A DNA stretch of 64,000 bases, taken from Chlamydiales bacterium (GTDB lineage Bacteria; Chlamydiota; Chlamydiia; Chlamydiales; JAJFMA01). A program made the translations under genes and the position numbers. The notes beneath the pieces are model-generated. The model made no database searches and was not told the origin of the DNA. It saw only the letters and a program-made list of their open reading frames with translations. Of this stretch, positions 33,970-42,186 are shown in pieces (the stretch's first letter is position 1; each line of letters starts with the position of its first letter). Location of the stretch: contig JAUXSF010000011.1 in the NCBI GenBank assembly GCA_030679955.1, positions 1-64,000 on the forward strand, read 5' to 3'.

Positions 33970-35622
33970 CTAATCCTTGCGGGGGTTTCGGTCGACCCAG
34001 TTTCTAAGAGCGCTAACAAAAGCGTCCGACACCTCCGTTTCCTGACAAATCACCTCTGCGCCCAGATCGCGCAGTTTTTGGCAGTCGCTTTGGTAGGTCG
34101 CTCTAGCGAAGATAGTGATGGTAGGGTTTAGGTGCCGCGCCTGACGTATCACCGCCAAAGTAGAGGCAACATTGGGAATAGTGATAATAATGAGGGTCGC
34201 AGAGGAAATCCCCGCTGCCTTTAAGATCGTCGCTGCTGTGGCATCGCCGAAAACAGCCTTAGGCTTCCAATGTGCTAACTTCGTCGCTGTGTCAACGTTC
34301 TGATCAATATTAGCGACGATGCGGTGCGCATCCTCTAGCAGCTTGGTAGCAGTACGACCGACCGGACCGTAACCCACCACAATGGCATCGGGCTTAACGC
34401 TAGGGCTAGGATCAGTCGCAGCCTCTGGCTTTCGTGCTTGAATACGATTCAGCAACATGAAAAACAATGGGTTAATCGTAATGGAAACGATCGCGCAAGC
34501 GATTATCACGTCATACCCTTCATCAGCAATCAGATGCAGCTTAGAAGCTTCTTCTACAAGAATGAAAGAGAACTCCCCTATCTGCGCCAAAGCTAATGCT
34601 ACCGTTAAAGAAGTCTTAAACGGATAACGCATCACGATCATGATCAGCCATGCCGCCAAAGGCTTAACGATCAAAATAATCGCCAGCAGCCATATGAATA
34701 CCGAAAAATGTTCGAACACCGTGACAGGGTTGAACAGCATGCCGACAGCAAGAAAGAAGATCACCGCAAAAGCGTCTTTTAGGGGTAACGCATTGGCTAA
34801 GGCCTGATGCTTAACATGTGTTTGCCCCACCGCCATGCCTGCTATAAAGGCTCCTAAAGCTATTGAGGTGCCGAATACAATGGTTGAGCCGGTAGCAATA
34901 ACAAAAATCAATGCTAGAACGGTTAGCGTCAAAAGTTCATCAGAGCGTGTGCGAGCTACTGTCATCAGAATACGAGAAACCAGCCAACGACCTGCTGTGA
35001 ACATAAACAGGCCGAGAACCAAGAACTTTAGAATGACCAGCCCCACCGATTCAGCGATAGCGCTAGCAGATACACCGTCAGCTGTCTGCACGCCAACAAA
35101 CATGGGAAGAAGCAAAAGTGCAAAAACAGTTAGCAGGTCTTCAACAATCAACCAACCAATCGCAATATGTCCTTCACGTGTATGCAGAAGGTTGTTATCA
35201 GCCAGCATACGCACCAATACGACCGTACTAGCCACGCCTACAGCAAAGCCGACGATAGAGGAGGCGGTTATCCCCCAACCCAAATAGTACAGAATAAAGG
35301 CAGCTGCTAAAGTAGAGGTTACTGTCTGGCCTATAGCGCCAGGGATAGCTACCTTGCGGACTCCCATAAGATCGCGCCAGCTAAAATGCAAACCCACGCC
35401 AAACATCATTAGGATAACGCCGATCTCTGCTAACTGCTCTGAAACCTGCATGTCAGCAACAAAACCAGGAGAATATGGTCCTATGATATAGCCTGCAAGC
35501 AGATAACCGATTATAGGCGAAAGCTTCAATCGATAAAAAATGTACCCAAAGATACCTGCAAAGGCAAAACCGATGGTTATCATCAGTACAATCTTAAGGT
35601 TCGAAGCAATCTCGAAGTCCAT
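33970..35622 (-). CDS. Monovalent cation:proton antiporter-2 (Kef/CPA2) with TrkA-N domain
   Basis: 550 aa. The N-terminal 380 residues form a Na+/H+-exchanger-type bundle (IIGYLLAGYIIGPYSPGF; AEIGVILMMFGVGLHFSW). The C-terminal RCK/TrkA-N domain has DAIVVGYGPVGRTATKLL, a Rossmann GxGxxG-like loop, with a following IDQNVD acidic position. It exchanges K+ or Na+ for protons across the inner membrane. I start at ATG 35622 with GAGAGG upstream; the 43 codons before it show no family match. Confidence 0.9.
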   Translation of the reverse strand: MDFEIASNLKIVLMITIGFAFAGIFGYIFYRLKLSPIIGYLLAGYIIGPYSPGFVADMQVSEQLAEIGVILMMFGVGLHFSWRDLMGVRKVAIPGAIGQTVTSTLAAAFILYYLGWGITASSIVGFAVGVASTVVLVRMLADNNLLHTREGHIAIGWLIVEDLLTVFALLLLPMFVGVQTADGVSASAIAESVGLVILKFLVLGLFMFTAGRWLVSRILMTVARTRSDELLTLTVLALIFVIATGSTIVFGTSIALGAFIAGMAVGQTHVKHQALANALPLKDAFAVIFFLAVGMLFNPVTVFEHFSVFIWLLAIILIVKPLAAWLIMIVMRYPFKTSLTVALALAQIGEFSFILVEEASKLHLIADEGYDVIIACAIVSITINPLFFMLLNRIQARKPEAATDPSPSVKPDAIVVGYGPVGRTATKLLEDAHRIVANIDQNVDTATKLAHWKPKAVFGDATAATILKAAGISSATLIIITIPNVASTLAVIRQARHLNPTITIFARATYQSDCQKLRDLGAEVICQETEVSDAFVSALRNWVDRNPRKD

Positions 35623-35794
35623 GATACCTCTCGTCGACCATTGGCCGCATCTTACCAATCTGATAGTGGAATTGGCCACCAAATAAAGGCAAAACCGAGG
35701 AACTTGAATATTTTTTCTTTTTTTTACATTGTTGCTTGCGGTAAATAGCACCCGATGGTAATCTGATGGCGTTCTTGAAGTAACCCATTCATAT

Positions 35795-35867
35795 CGCGGG
35801 GTGGAGCAGGGGTTAGCTCGTTGGGCTCATAACCCAAAGGTCGGAGGTTCGAATCCTCTCCCCGCTA
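35795..35867 (+). tRNA. Initiator tRNA-fMet (CAU)
   Basis: A full cloverleaf can be drawn. The acceptor stem is GCGGGG/CCCCGC with an unpaired first position (C1 against U72), and the D arm has GAGCAG and AGCTC. The anticodon stem TTGGG/CCCAA with three G-C pairs encloses CTCATAA, and the T arm has GGTTCGAATCC. An unpaired position 1 plus the GGG/CCC pairs are initiator hallmarks. CCA is not encoded. Confidence 0.93.
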
Positions 35868-35872
35868 TTTTT

Positions 35873-35946
<74 letters not shown>

Positions 35947-35956
35947 CAGCTTTTCA

Positions 35957-35989
35957 GGCGCGGAACTTTTGTTCCGCGCCTTTTTTTTT
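35957..35989 (+). terminator. Strong intrinsic terminator after the tRNA pair
   Basis: GGCGCGGAAC and GTTCCGCGCC form a perfect 10-bp GC-rich stem with loop tttt, followed by nine T. It ends the tRNA transcript. The stop codon of the convergent gene lies at 35992. Confidence 0.93.
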
Positions 35990-35991
35990 GA

Positions 35992-36990
35992 CTATAAGCC
36001 CCTCAAGTGTTCATGCGTACGTATGTATCTGTTATACGCTGCTAAACCATCAACTTTGATATAGTGTGCCATCATCGGCCTCAGACATACATTTAAATTC
36101 GATTCCTTTAATAATTTTGTAACAACATCTTTGACACTCCCATCAGTATATTTGACGTAAAGAGCAAACAGATGCCTTATTTGAATGGTTGATTTCCCTG
36201 GGTTATTTTTGAGAAGTTCACAAAGCAGATTCGAATATAGAGTCAATTTGTCAGAATCAATAATGTAGGTGCCATTCAAATTCTTAAATGGCCCATTTTC
36301 TGGATCAATTCCGGTTAAATCATCTATTTCAACCGATTCTTTTGACACAACTGGTGCCAAATGGGGATATCTTTCGAGAGAATAGGCAGTTGACTCGCTT
36401 GGGCGATTTACGAAGTCTCTCATTACCTTGGCCACGCTGTTTTTTGTTTCATTCATCATACTTACAAAAAATCTTTGCGCAGTCTCCACCGTAATCCCAA
36501 ATTTGCTCGCAAAGCATTCTCTAATAACCCCCTTCGTTCGGGTTTCATTTTCTCGAAGGATTTCTGAAAGCTGGTCGATTCTGTATTGATTGTCGGATAG
36601 TATCCAATGTTTGGTAATATTTTTTTGAATAGCAACTTTGGGTGAGGCTATGGTCTGAATAAGCTCGCCAAGGTTATGGTTCCCTAACCCTTTGATGGAA
36701 GTGTGAATCTCCTGAATTTCAACAGGATTTTCTGTTCTAGCGTATTCCTCCAAAAACACATTAAAATTCTTCTCTATACCTTCTCGTCCCTGATCAAACA
36801 AACAGACGTTGTTGTAATTGAACTGATTGTTATGTGTAAGATCCATAACAGTAATTTCACTTGTAGGTCGGGGCGTCACGCTCGTTTGAACTTCAGTAAA
36901 GGATAGAAAGTCGTTGCTTGCTTCTAATATTTGTGATGGAGTAATGCTCGACCAATTAAAACTAACTTTTTCACTTGAACTAACGTTCAT
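35992..36990 (-). CDS. Unknown protein, putative effector, 332 aa
   Basis: I place the start at ATG 36990 (MNVSSSEKVSFNW). The upstream 18 codons are AT-rich promoter-like sequence. It is mostly helical and soluble, with no signal peptide or membrane segment. Notable stretches are ECFASKFGITVETAQRFFVS and a C-terminal NPGKSTIQIRHLFALYVKY. The Shine-Dalgarno is weak. Its AT-rich leader resembles those of other putative effectors here. I recognise no domain; a VPS9- or RasGEF-like fold was considered but not supported. Confidence 0.65.
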   Translation of the reverse strand: MNVSSSEKVSFNWSSITPSQILEASNDFLSFTEVQTSVTPRPTSEITVMDLTHNNQFNYNNVCLFDQGREGIEKNFNVFLEEYARTENPVEIQEIHTSIKGLGNHNLGELIQTIASPKVAIQKNITKHWILSDNQYRIDQLSEILRENETRTKGVIRECFASKFGITVETAQRFFVSMMNETKNSVAKVMRDFVNRPSESTAYSLERYPHLAPVVSKESVEIDDLTGIDPENGPFKNLNGTYIIDSDKLTLYSNLLCELLKNNPGKSTIQIRHLFALYVKYTDGSVKDVVTKLLKESNLNVCLRPMMAHYIKVDGLAAYNRYIRTHEHLRGL

Positions 36991-37144
36991 ATATACCCGT
37001 TTTGTTATTAATAATATTAAAAATACATTATCAATCTTATACAAACCATTAATTTATATCAATAAACTTAAAGCACAGAAAAAAGAATCGAAATAGCATG
37101 TTAGAGTCTCAAAAAGAAAAATTTTTACAGGATGGGCAGGCATA
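36991..37144. other. AT-rich leader and partial repeat B copy
   Basis: The first ~100 bases are AT-rich and hold the promoter region of the preceding minus-strand gene (gtttattgatataaattaat on that strand). At 37127-37144, tacaggatgggcaggcata is a partial copy of repeat family B. No ORF is supported. Confidence 0.45.
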
Positions 37145-37179
37145 CGCTTGGTCTCGCCACAGCGTGGCGAGACCAAGCG
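37145..37179. terminator. 15-bp perfect GC-rich hairpin beside repeat B
   Basis: cgcttggtctcgcca (37145-37159) and tggcgagaccaagcg (37165-37179) are perfect complements with loop cagcg. It lies downstream of waaA, which ends at 37298 on the minus strand, so it may end that transcript. No U-run is present. The rest of the gap up to 37297 shows nothing recognisable. Confidence 0.45.
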
Positions 37180-37297
37180 CAGCAACAGTCTGTTGAAAAT
37201 CAACGCATTATTTAAAAGAGAGAAGTTGAATGCCCGCCTGAACGACTTACTCCCTCAATACCACTATCGCGCTAATTGAATTATTTTCAGAATACTC

Positions 37298-38578
37298 CTA
37301 AAAGAAGGGCTTGATAGCCTGAAGAGTTCTCTGAATGGAACCTTGATTGGCTTCGATCAGTCGCTTTGCGGCCTGGCGAATTTCTTCCCTTTTCTCTGCG
37401 CTGTCCAGCAGACTATCGATCGCTGCGGGTAGATCATCAGGCTGAACCTGAATGCCAGCCTTGGCTTCGAGCACCAGTCTTTCTAGCTCTGGCTGGGATT
37501 GCATATGTGGACCAAACAACACTGGAATACCATAATGGCATGGCTCTAGAAGATTATGACCACCAACTCGCTCGGTGTAGCTGCCAGCGACAATTGCCAG
37601 CTCTGAAATTTGGTAGCATTCCTTAAGAACGCCGGTAGTATCGATCAATACCACTCTGTCGTCAGGATTTAAAGCCACTCCGGCGCTATAGCGACCAAAA
37701 GAGATACCCTCCTTGGTCAAAAGATTCGCTACTTCCTCAAAGCGCTCTGGATGACGAGGCACCAATAATAGCTTTAAGTTGGGATGCTTCGCCCATAAGA
37801 TTCTGCATGAGTCAATTAGGAGCTTTTCTTCGGGATCATGAGTTGACCCTGCTGTGAGTACACGATCGCTCTCGACAACGCCTAGGCGTGCTTTCAAGGT
37901 AGCCATGTCGTCGATGCTTAGATGGTTTTGCACTGCGTCAAACTTAAGGTTACCCGTTACGCTGAGTTTCGCAGAGTCAACACCAACAGCTTTAAAACGT
38001 TCTAGGTAGTCGGTACTCTGAACACAAATATGGTCGAACTGACCAAACAAGCGATTGGCAAACCAGGGCAACATTTTATAACGTTGCGTAGACCTTTCTG
38101 AGAGCTTACCGTTAACAACGACTAACTTGGCGCCGGCGAGTTTTGCTTGGTTCAGGAAATTGTACCAATAGTCGGTTTCGGTCAGGATGACCAGATCTGG
38201 AGTGATCTTCTGTATAACATTTTTGGTTACGGACTGAAAATCAGCCGGCAAATAGAGGTGCTGAGCGGCAAAGGGAAAGGCGCGCTTCGCTTCGGCATGT
38301 CCTGTTTCAGTGATCGACGAAATCACAAAAATGGGGTCATTCATCTCTACACGAAGACGTTCTACTAGGGCCGTCACGGCTTTCGTTTCGCCTAGCGATA
38401 CAGCGTGAACCCAAACGAGCTTTCGTGAGCCTTTGGAGATTGCTGTAATCTCCATCCCTAATCGTTGCTTTATTCCTTCAAGCGGTTTGCTACGCGTCCA
38501 TAATACCTTTGGAAGCATCGCCACCAGTACCAGAAAAAGAATAAAATCATAAAACAGCCCAAAAAGAAAGGTGCCCAC
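37298..38578 (-). CDS. waaA: 3-deoxy-D-manno-octulosonic-acid (Kdo) transferase
   Basis: 426-aa GT30-family inner-membrane enzyme that adds Kdo residues to lipid A. The N-terminal membrane anchor (FLFGLFYDFILFLVLVAMLP) is followed by LVWVHAVSLGE, with the conserved catalytic Glu, and FVISSITETGHAEA. The second Rossmann domain has VTGNLKFD, VLTAGSTHDPEE and GGHNLLEPCHYGIPVLFGP. Chlamydial WaaA can be multifunctional, adding up to three or four Kdo; the number here cannot be read from sequence. Confidence 0.95.
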   Translation of the reverse strand: MGTFLFGLFYDFILFLVLVAMLPKVLWTRSKPLEGIKQRLGMEITAISKGSRKLVWVHAVSLGETKAVTALVERLRVEMNDPIFVISSITETGHAEAKRAFPFAAQHLYLPADFQSVTKNVIQKITPDLVILTETDYWYNFLNQAKLAGAKLVVVNGKLSERSTQRYKMLPWFANRLFGQFDHICVQSTDYLERFKAVGVDSAKLSVTGNLKFDAVQNHLSIDDMATLKARLGVVESDRVLTAGSTHDPEEKLLIDSCRILWAKHPNLKLLLVPRHPERFEEVANLLTKEGISFGRYSAGVALNPDDRVVLIDTTGVLKECYQISELAIVAGSYTERVGGHNLLEPCHYGIPVLFGPHMQSQPELERLVLEAKAGIQVQPDDLPAAIDSLLDSAEKREEIRQAAKRLIEANQGSIQRTLQAIKPFF

Positions 38579-39039
38579 GAGATACCTCTGCTCCTAAAAA
38601 AGGAACAACCATACCTTAACCAGACATTAGACGGAATACACTGTTTTTTTATGTCTGGGTAGTTTTTTGGCCCGCAGCCAAATGGACCTTATGGACTCGA
38701 TGGACCTTATGGACGAGGAGACTCAAACTTCGTCCTGGTTACTATGACGAGGCATCTCTTTTGTCCATAAGGTCCATAAAAAGAGTTACATAGCTCCGCG
38801 ATTAGCTGTAAGGATACACTTAAAAACAATGCGCCATCCATAATTCGTTGAATTACGCTTATTTATGACTCAATTCTCAGAATTAGGTTGATGCGTATGG
38901 CCTGCCTATCCCTGCCGCGCAGCGATCATGCCCATCCTGTAAAAATATCTTTCTGCGCAGCGAGTTAACCTACAGATCTTGCAAAAATGGATGCTTTCTT
39001 AGGTATCTTTGATGAACCTTATATCCGACGACTTATAAA
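38579..39039. repeat. 461-base gap with repeats of families C and B
   Basis: 38682-38715 holds tandem atggacctt-type 9-base units (family C). 38763-38777 holds the inverted unit gtccataaggtccat, so the two can pair across about 48 bases. 38884-38946 is a copy of family B, with aggttgatgcgtatg and cgcgcagcgatcatgcccat. The remainder shows no ORF with a ribosome-binding site; a 77-codon frame at 38987 is antisense to the following gene's 3' end. Confidence 0.6.
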
Positions 39040-41451
39040 TTATGTTTTGGTTATTTTTGGGCGCCAGAAAATGGCATTGGCGGACTGCTTGGAGTCATAT
39101 TGCATGGTACGCTCTTCAGCTAAACTAGCTTCCTTGGGTGTTAAACGTGCGCCACCAACGTTCCACCAAGCAAAACCACCTAGGTTAGCGCGTGGATTAA
39201 ACTCTGCATTACCCGACTGATCATGCATTTGAGTTCGATTTTCTTGGTGAGCTTTCCATTTTTCTATTTCAAGGTAAGATGGCACGCGACCTTCAGCGGC
39301 TGTCTCAGCCATAAGCAATTTAAAATCATCATCTTGAATCCCTGTACGGTCTTTACCGCTACGGCACCCAAAATGTGATGCCTGATCCAAAAGGCTGCTA
39401 AGAAGCAATATGCGAGAACCGATAGAGTAGCGGTTACCATCCTGCATGGCAACATCCATATAGCCACGCTTAGAAATCAGTTCATTTAAATCAGTATAAA
39501 CATCGGTAATGGACTCCATCTGATTCAACCCATCCAGGTATTTCTTGCCATCTTCTGAAAGCTGTTCGTACATAGTTTGCGATTTTTTGGTAACGGTATC
39601 AGCGGTGGCAGTCCATTCAGCTAAGAGCTCAGGCTTAATAGGCTTATCATTCAGCACGCTATCACTTATTTGATCACGTAACTTACGTTTTACCGCTATC
39701 ATTTGTGTCAGCGATTGCAGCTTTTCTTTATCTCCAGCAGGTAGCACCATCGCGTCCATTTGAGCTTGCAACTTCGGCTTCATCTCATCGATATCACCTT
39801 TGAGCTGAGACAGGCTATTTTGGTTCATTTGATCCGTTAGCTTGTGTTGAACATTCATACGCTTTACTGCATTACTAATGGAACTTTCCTGGTACTTGTT
39901 GCTAGGAACATTGAAGGTTCTAATATCATATTTTATCCATACTTTGCGTGGAACGCCATTAACCACCACACTCACCAATTGAGGTTTATCTTTTGTCGAA
40001 TCGTTCCAGAATTGGTTAGCCTGATAAGACTCATTGACCAAAAGGCGCTCGTTGTCGGCTCGATAGACTAATGATGGGTCGGCCGATGCGATGTCACGAA
40101 CTTTATCCGCAGTCAAGAGCATTAGATGCTGATACTTCAAAACAATCGGTGCATCTTCCGAGCCCACCTCCATCTCTTCTGTATCCATTTTACTTATTAG
40201 TGCAGCGGTGTGGTGATCTAGAATTTGTTTCACGTTTGCTTGAGTAGCCTCGGCCCGCTCCTGCGGATCATCCAAGCCAAACTCCACCGGAATAGCACTA
40301 CGAGTAGCTGTGGGGGCCTTCTCTAATCCGGGAACTTTAATAGATGTCTCAAAAAAATTCGGCACCACTGTGTCTTCTGCGACACGATTGCGAGGCAAAA
40401 TGGAACTGTAAGGAGGCCCAGCGGCTCTAAATGTGCTACCAATAACCATTGGGTCGCCGGCTCTATTAGTCACTTCAACATCGAATGAGGTAACCACATT
40501 TGTATTCCATTCCTCACGTGCATGTATCATCTCGACACGCGCATTTCCAATAAAAGCCAGAGCGGACCCTTCGATTTTTGTTAGTTTGCTATCGAGTTCT
40601 GGAGTCAGCAGGTTTGCATCAGCTGCTTCGCTGCGAGCTCTTGCTACCACATTCTTGCACAGTCCTTCGTACTCTTTCTCCAGATTTTGAAGTTCGTGCT
40701 TTGCTTCACCTAAGAACTGCTTTTGGTCTGAAGACACCGGTTGACGCAGAGCATTGGAAAGCACTGCTTTCGCTCCTAACGCAACATCAGGATTATCGCT
40801 TTTAAGAGCGTCAATCACATCCTGAGACACTCCGCTGAACTGAGGTATCTGATCAAGGGAACTCATTTTATTTTCAATGTCCTGTAAGCCTTGAGCATAC
40901 TCTCTAAAGACTGCCATCTTGGCATCATCAGGTAGCCCCTCCACCGCCTGCATGACGTCGGCAGCTGTACGATCCAGGCCGGAGGCTCCAGCTGTGGAAA
41001 GCTGCTGGGCATATTGTACGATGTCGTTGCGTGTGCGATCAGGTATGTTTTCTCTAAAGGACTCCTCTGGAATGTTTGCTTCCCGAACCATTTTTCCCAA
41101 CTCTTCAAGATCCTCATGCTCCATAGGGTCAATTTTTACAGGAGGCGGAGGTGGTGGTGAACGGAAGGCGCTAATAACGTGCTGCACACCTTTAACTGCC
41201 CCACTGGCTAACCGCAGAAGAACATAAGTCACTCTCTCTAATTTAGGACGGTCCAGCTTGACCGGATGATTTGGTACTGCCCCTGCAGGAGCAGAACGTA
41301 CCATGGCTGGAATCTCTTCCTGCTGGGAAAAAGCTGGTAATTCGGCGTGATGCGCCCTTGGCGGAACAGGAGGAGGCTCGTTGCGGGCAGGCACTGGCGG
41401 CGGAGATGGTAAAGGTGGTAATGGTCTGTAAACATTACTTGAACTTTCCAT
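39040..41451 (-). CDS. SopB/IpgD-like inositol-phosphate phosphatase effector with SH3-ligand motifs, 803 aa
   Basis: I start at ATG 41451, with GGTGAGG six bases upstream. Near residue 695 is FGCRSGKDRTGIQDDD (Cys696, Arg702), the CX5R loop of SopB/IpgD/PtdIns-4-phosphatase enzymes; the helix FKLLMAETAAEG follows. Upstream helical and mixed regions and the C-terminal NPRANLGGFAWWNVGG are consistent with a large secreted enzyme. Residues 9-32 are proline-rich. RPLPPLP (9-15) is an exact class I SH3 ligand of the Src type, and PPPVPAR (17-23) and PPPVPPR (26-32) are class II PxxPxR motifs. A further PPPPPP run lies near residue 105. It probably acts on host phosphoinositides after type III delivery; this is inferred. 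Confidence 0.65.
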   Translation of the reverse strand: MESSSNVYRPLPPLPSPPPVPARNEPPPVPPRAHHAELPAFSQQEEIPAMVRSAPAGAVPNHPVKLDRPKLERVTYVLLRLASGAVKGVQHVISAFRSPPPPPPVKIDPMEHEDLEELGKMVREANIPEESFRENIPDRTRNDIVQYAQQLSTAGASGLDRTAADVMQAVEGLPDDAKMAVFREYAQGLQDIENKMSSLDQIPQFSGVSQDVIDALKSDNPDVALGAKAVLSNALRQPVSSDQKQFLGEAKHELQNLEKEYEGLCKNVVARARSEAADANLLTPELDSKLTKIEGSALAFIGNARVEMIHAREEWNTNVVTSFDVEVTNRAGDPMVIGSTFRAAGPPYSSILPRNRVAEDTVVPNFFETSIKVPGLEKAPTATRSAIPVEFGLDDPQERAEATQANVKQILDHHTAALISKMDTEEMEVGSEDAPIVLKYQHLMLLTADKVRDIASADPSLVYRADNERLLVNESYQANQFWNDSTKDKPQLVSVVVNGVPRKVWIKYDIRTFNVPSNKYQESSISNAVKRMNVQHKLTDQMNQNSLSQLKGDIDEMKPKLQAQMDAMVLPAGDKEKLQSLTQMIAVKRKLRDQISDSVLNDKPIKPELLAEWTATADTVTKKSQTMYEQLSEDGKKYLDGLNQMESITDVYTDLNELISKRGYMDVAMQDGNRYSIGSRILLLSSLLDQASHFGCRSGKDRTGIQDDDFKLLMAETAAEGRVPSYLEIEKWKAHQENRTQMHDQSGNAEFNPRANLGGFAWWNVGGARLTPKEASLAEERTMQYDSKQSANAIFWRPKITKT

Positions 41452-41540
41452 AGAATTCCTCACCAACCCTGAATAATTCAATTAAATACATTATATCATA
41501 TCAATTATTATAATAAACCTCACCTAAGTAAGGGCGACCG
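41452..41540 (-). promoter_or_regulatory. AT-rich promoter region of the SopB-like gene
   Basis: On the minus strand the leader runs gtttattataataattgat, then atgatataatg and atttaattgaa, before GGTGAGG. tataatg is a possible -10. The composition and words match other effector leaders in the window. Confidence 0.35.
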
Positions 41541-41610
41541 AATATCTTGACGTAAAGAGTTTATCGGCACATACTTGTGCCCCTTATTGAAAAGTAAACG
41601 GAGAGATGCC

Positions 41611-42111
41611 GTGTCCCTTGGTCCAATAATTCACACCCAGTTCAAATCCCTGGCCGAAGCTGCTACAAAAGTTCGAGATCAGGCATATGATTTCGCATTG
41701 GAAACTAAGCTTGGACCAATGGTTAAGCGCATTAATGAGTTTCTAGATGACAACGCCTGCCTAATCTTTTGGGGAGGAGCATTACTGTTTATTGTCACGC
41801 AACCGACATTCTTCCTTGCTGGCCTTGCGGTGGGAATAGCGGTCTCTTCTTTAGTGCCCCCTGGCGCTGAAGAAATTGATGTCTCCGCGTTACGGCAGAT
41901 GGTGAAGAGCGTGATCTATGTCAGCAGCCCTTGGTTGAGTGTCACCACGCAGAGCTTTCTGAGTGGTGGAACGCCTGGGTACCACCTATACCGCGTGTTT
42001 TGTACCGAATATTACCCTGGCTACAAACATTATGCGGGGTTGGGTCAAGAGTTGCGTGTGATGGGACAAGAGCTTAACCAGTGGATCCCGGCCAACTTTC
42101 GTTTCGCATAG
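41611..42111 (+). CDS. Small membrane protein of unknown function, 166 aa
   Basis: I start at GTG 41611 because GGAGAG lies five bases upstream; no ATG is available in frame. An amphipathic helical N-terminus (FKSLAEAATKVRDQAYDFAL) is followed by a hairpin of two hydrophobic segments (LIFWGGALLFIVTQ, FFLAGLAVGIAVSSL) and a roughly 80-residue C-terminal domain with aromatic residues (YYPGYKHYAG). The bilobed hydrophobic region is reminiscent of chlamydial inclusion-membrane proteins, but this is weak. The family is unknown. Confidence 0.6.
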   Translation: MSLGPIIHTQFKSLAEAATKVRDQAYDFALETKLGPMVKRINEFLDDNACLIFWGGALLFIVTQPTFFLAGLAVGIAVSSLVPPGAEEIDVSALRQMVKSVIYVSSPWLSVTTQSFLSGGTPGYHLYRVFCTEYYPGYKHYAGLGQELRVMGQELNQWIPANFRFA

Positions 42112-42121
42112 GACGTATTTA

Positions 42122-42186
42122 AACGCAAAGGCGCAGAGGCGCGAAGAGATACTCTAATCCTTTGCGTCTTAGCGTCTTTGCGTTAA
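42122..42186. repeat. Repeat family A, copy 5 (inverted pair)
   Basis: aacgcaaaggcgcagaggc faces ctttgcgtcttagcgtcttt and the following gcgtt. It lies between two convergent genes and overlaps the stop codon of the efflux pump by four bases, so it probably ends both transcripts. Confidence 0.65.

Noticed and set aside
34835-35287. 150-codon plus-strand frame within the antiporter gene
   Set aside because: It is the antisense shadow of the CPA2 transporter, rich in Arg/Thr/Ser, with no start signal.
35992-36990. RasGEF- or VPS9-like domain in the 332-aa protein
   Set aside because: Helical content fits loosely, but no conserved catalytic pattern of either family could be found.
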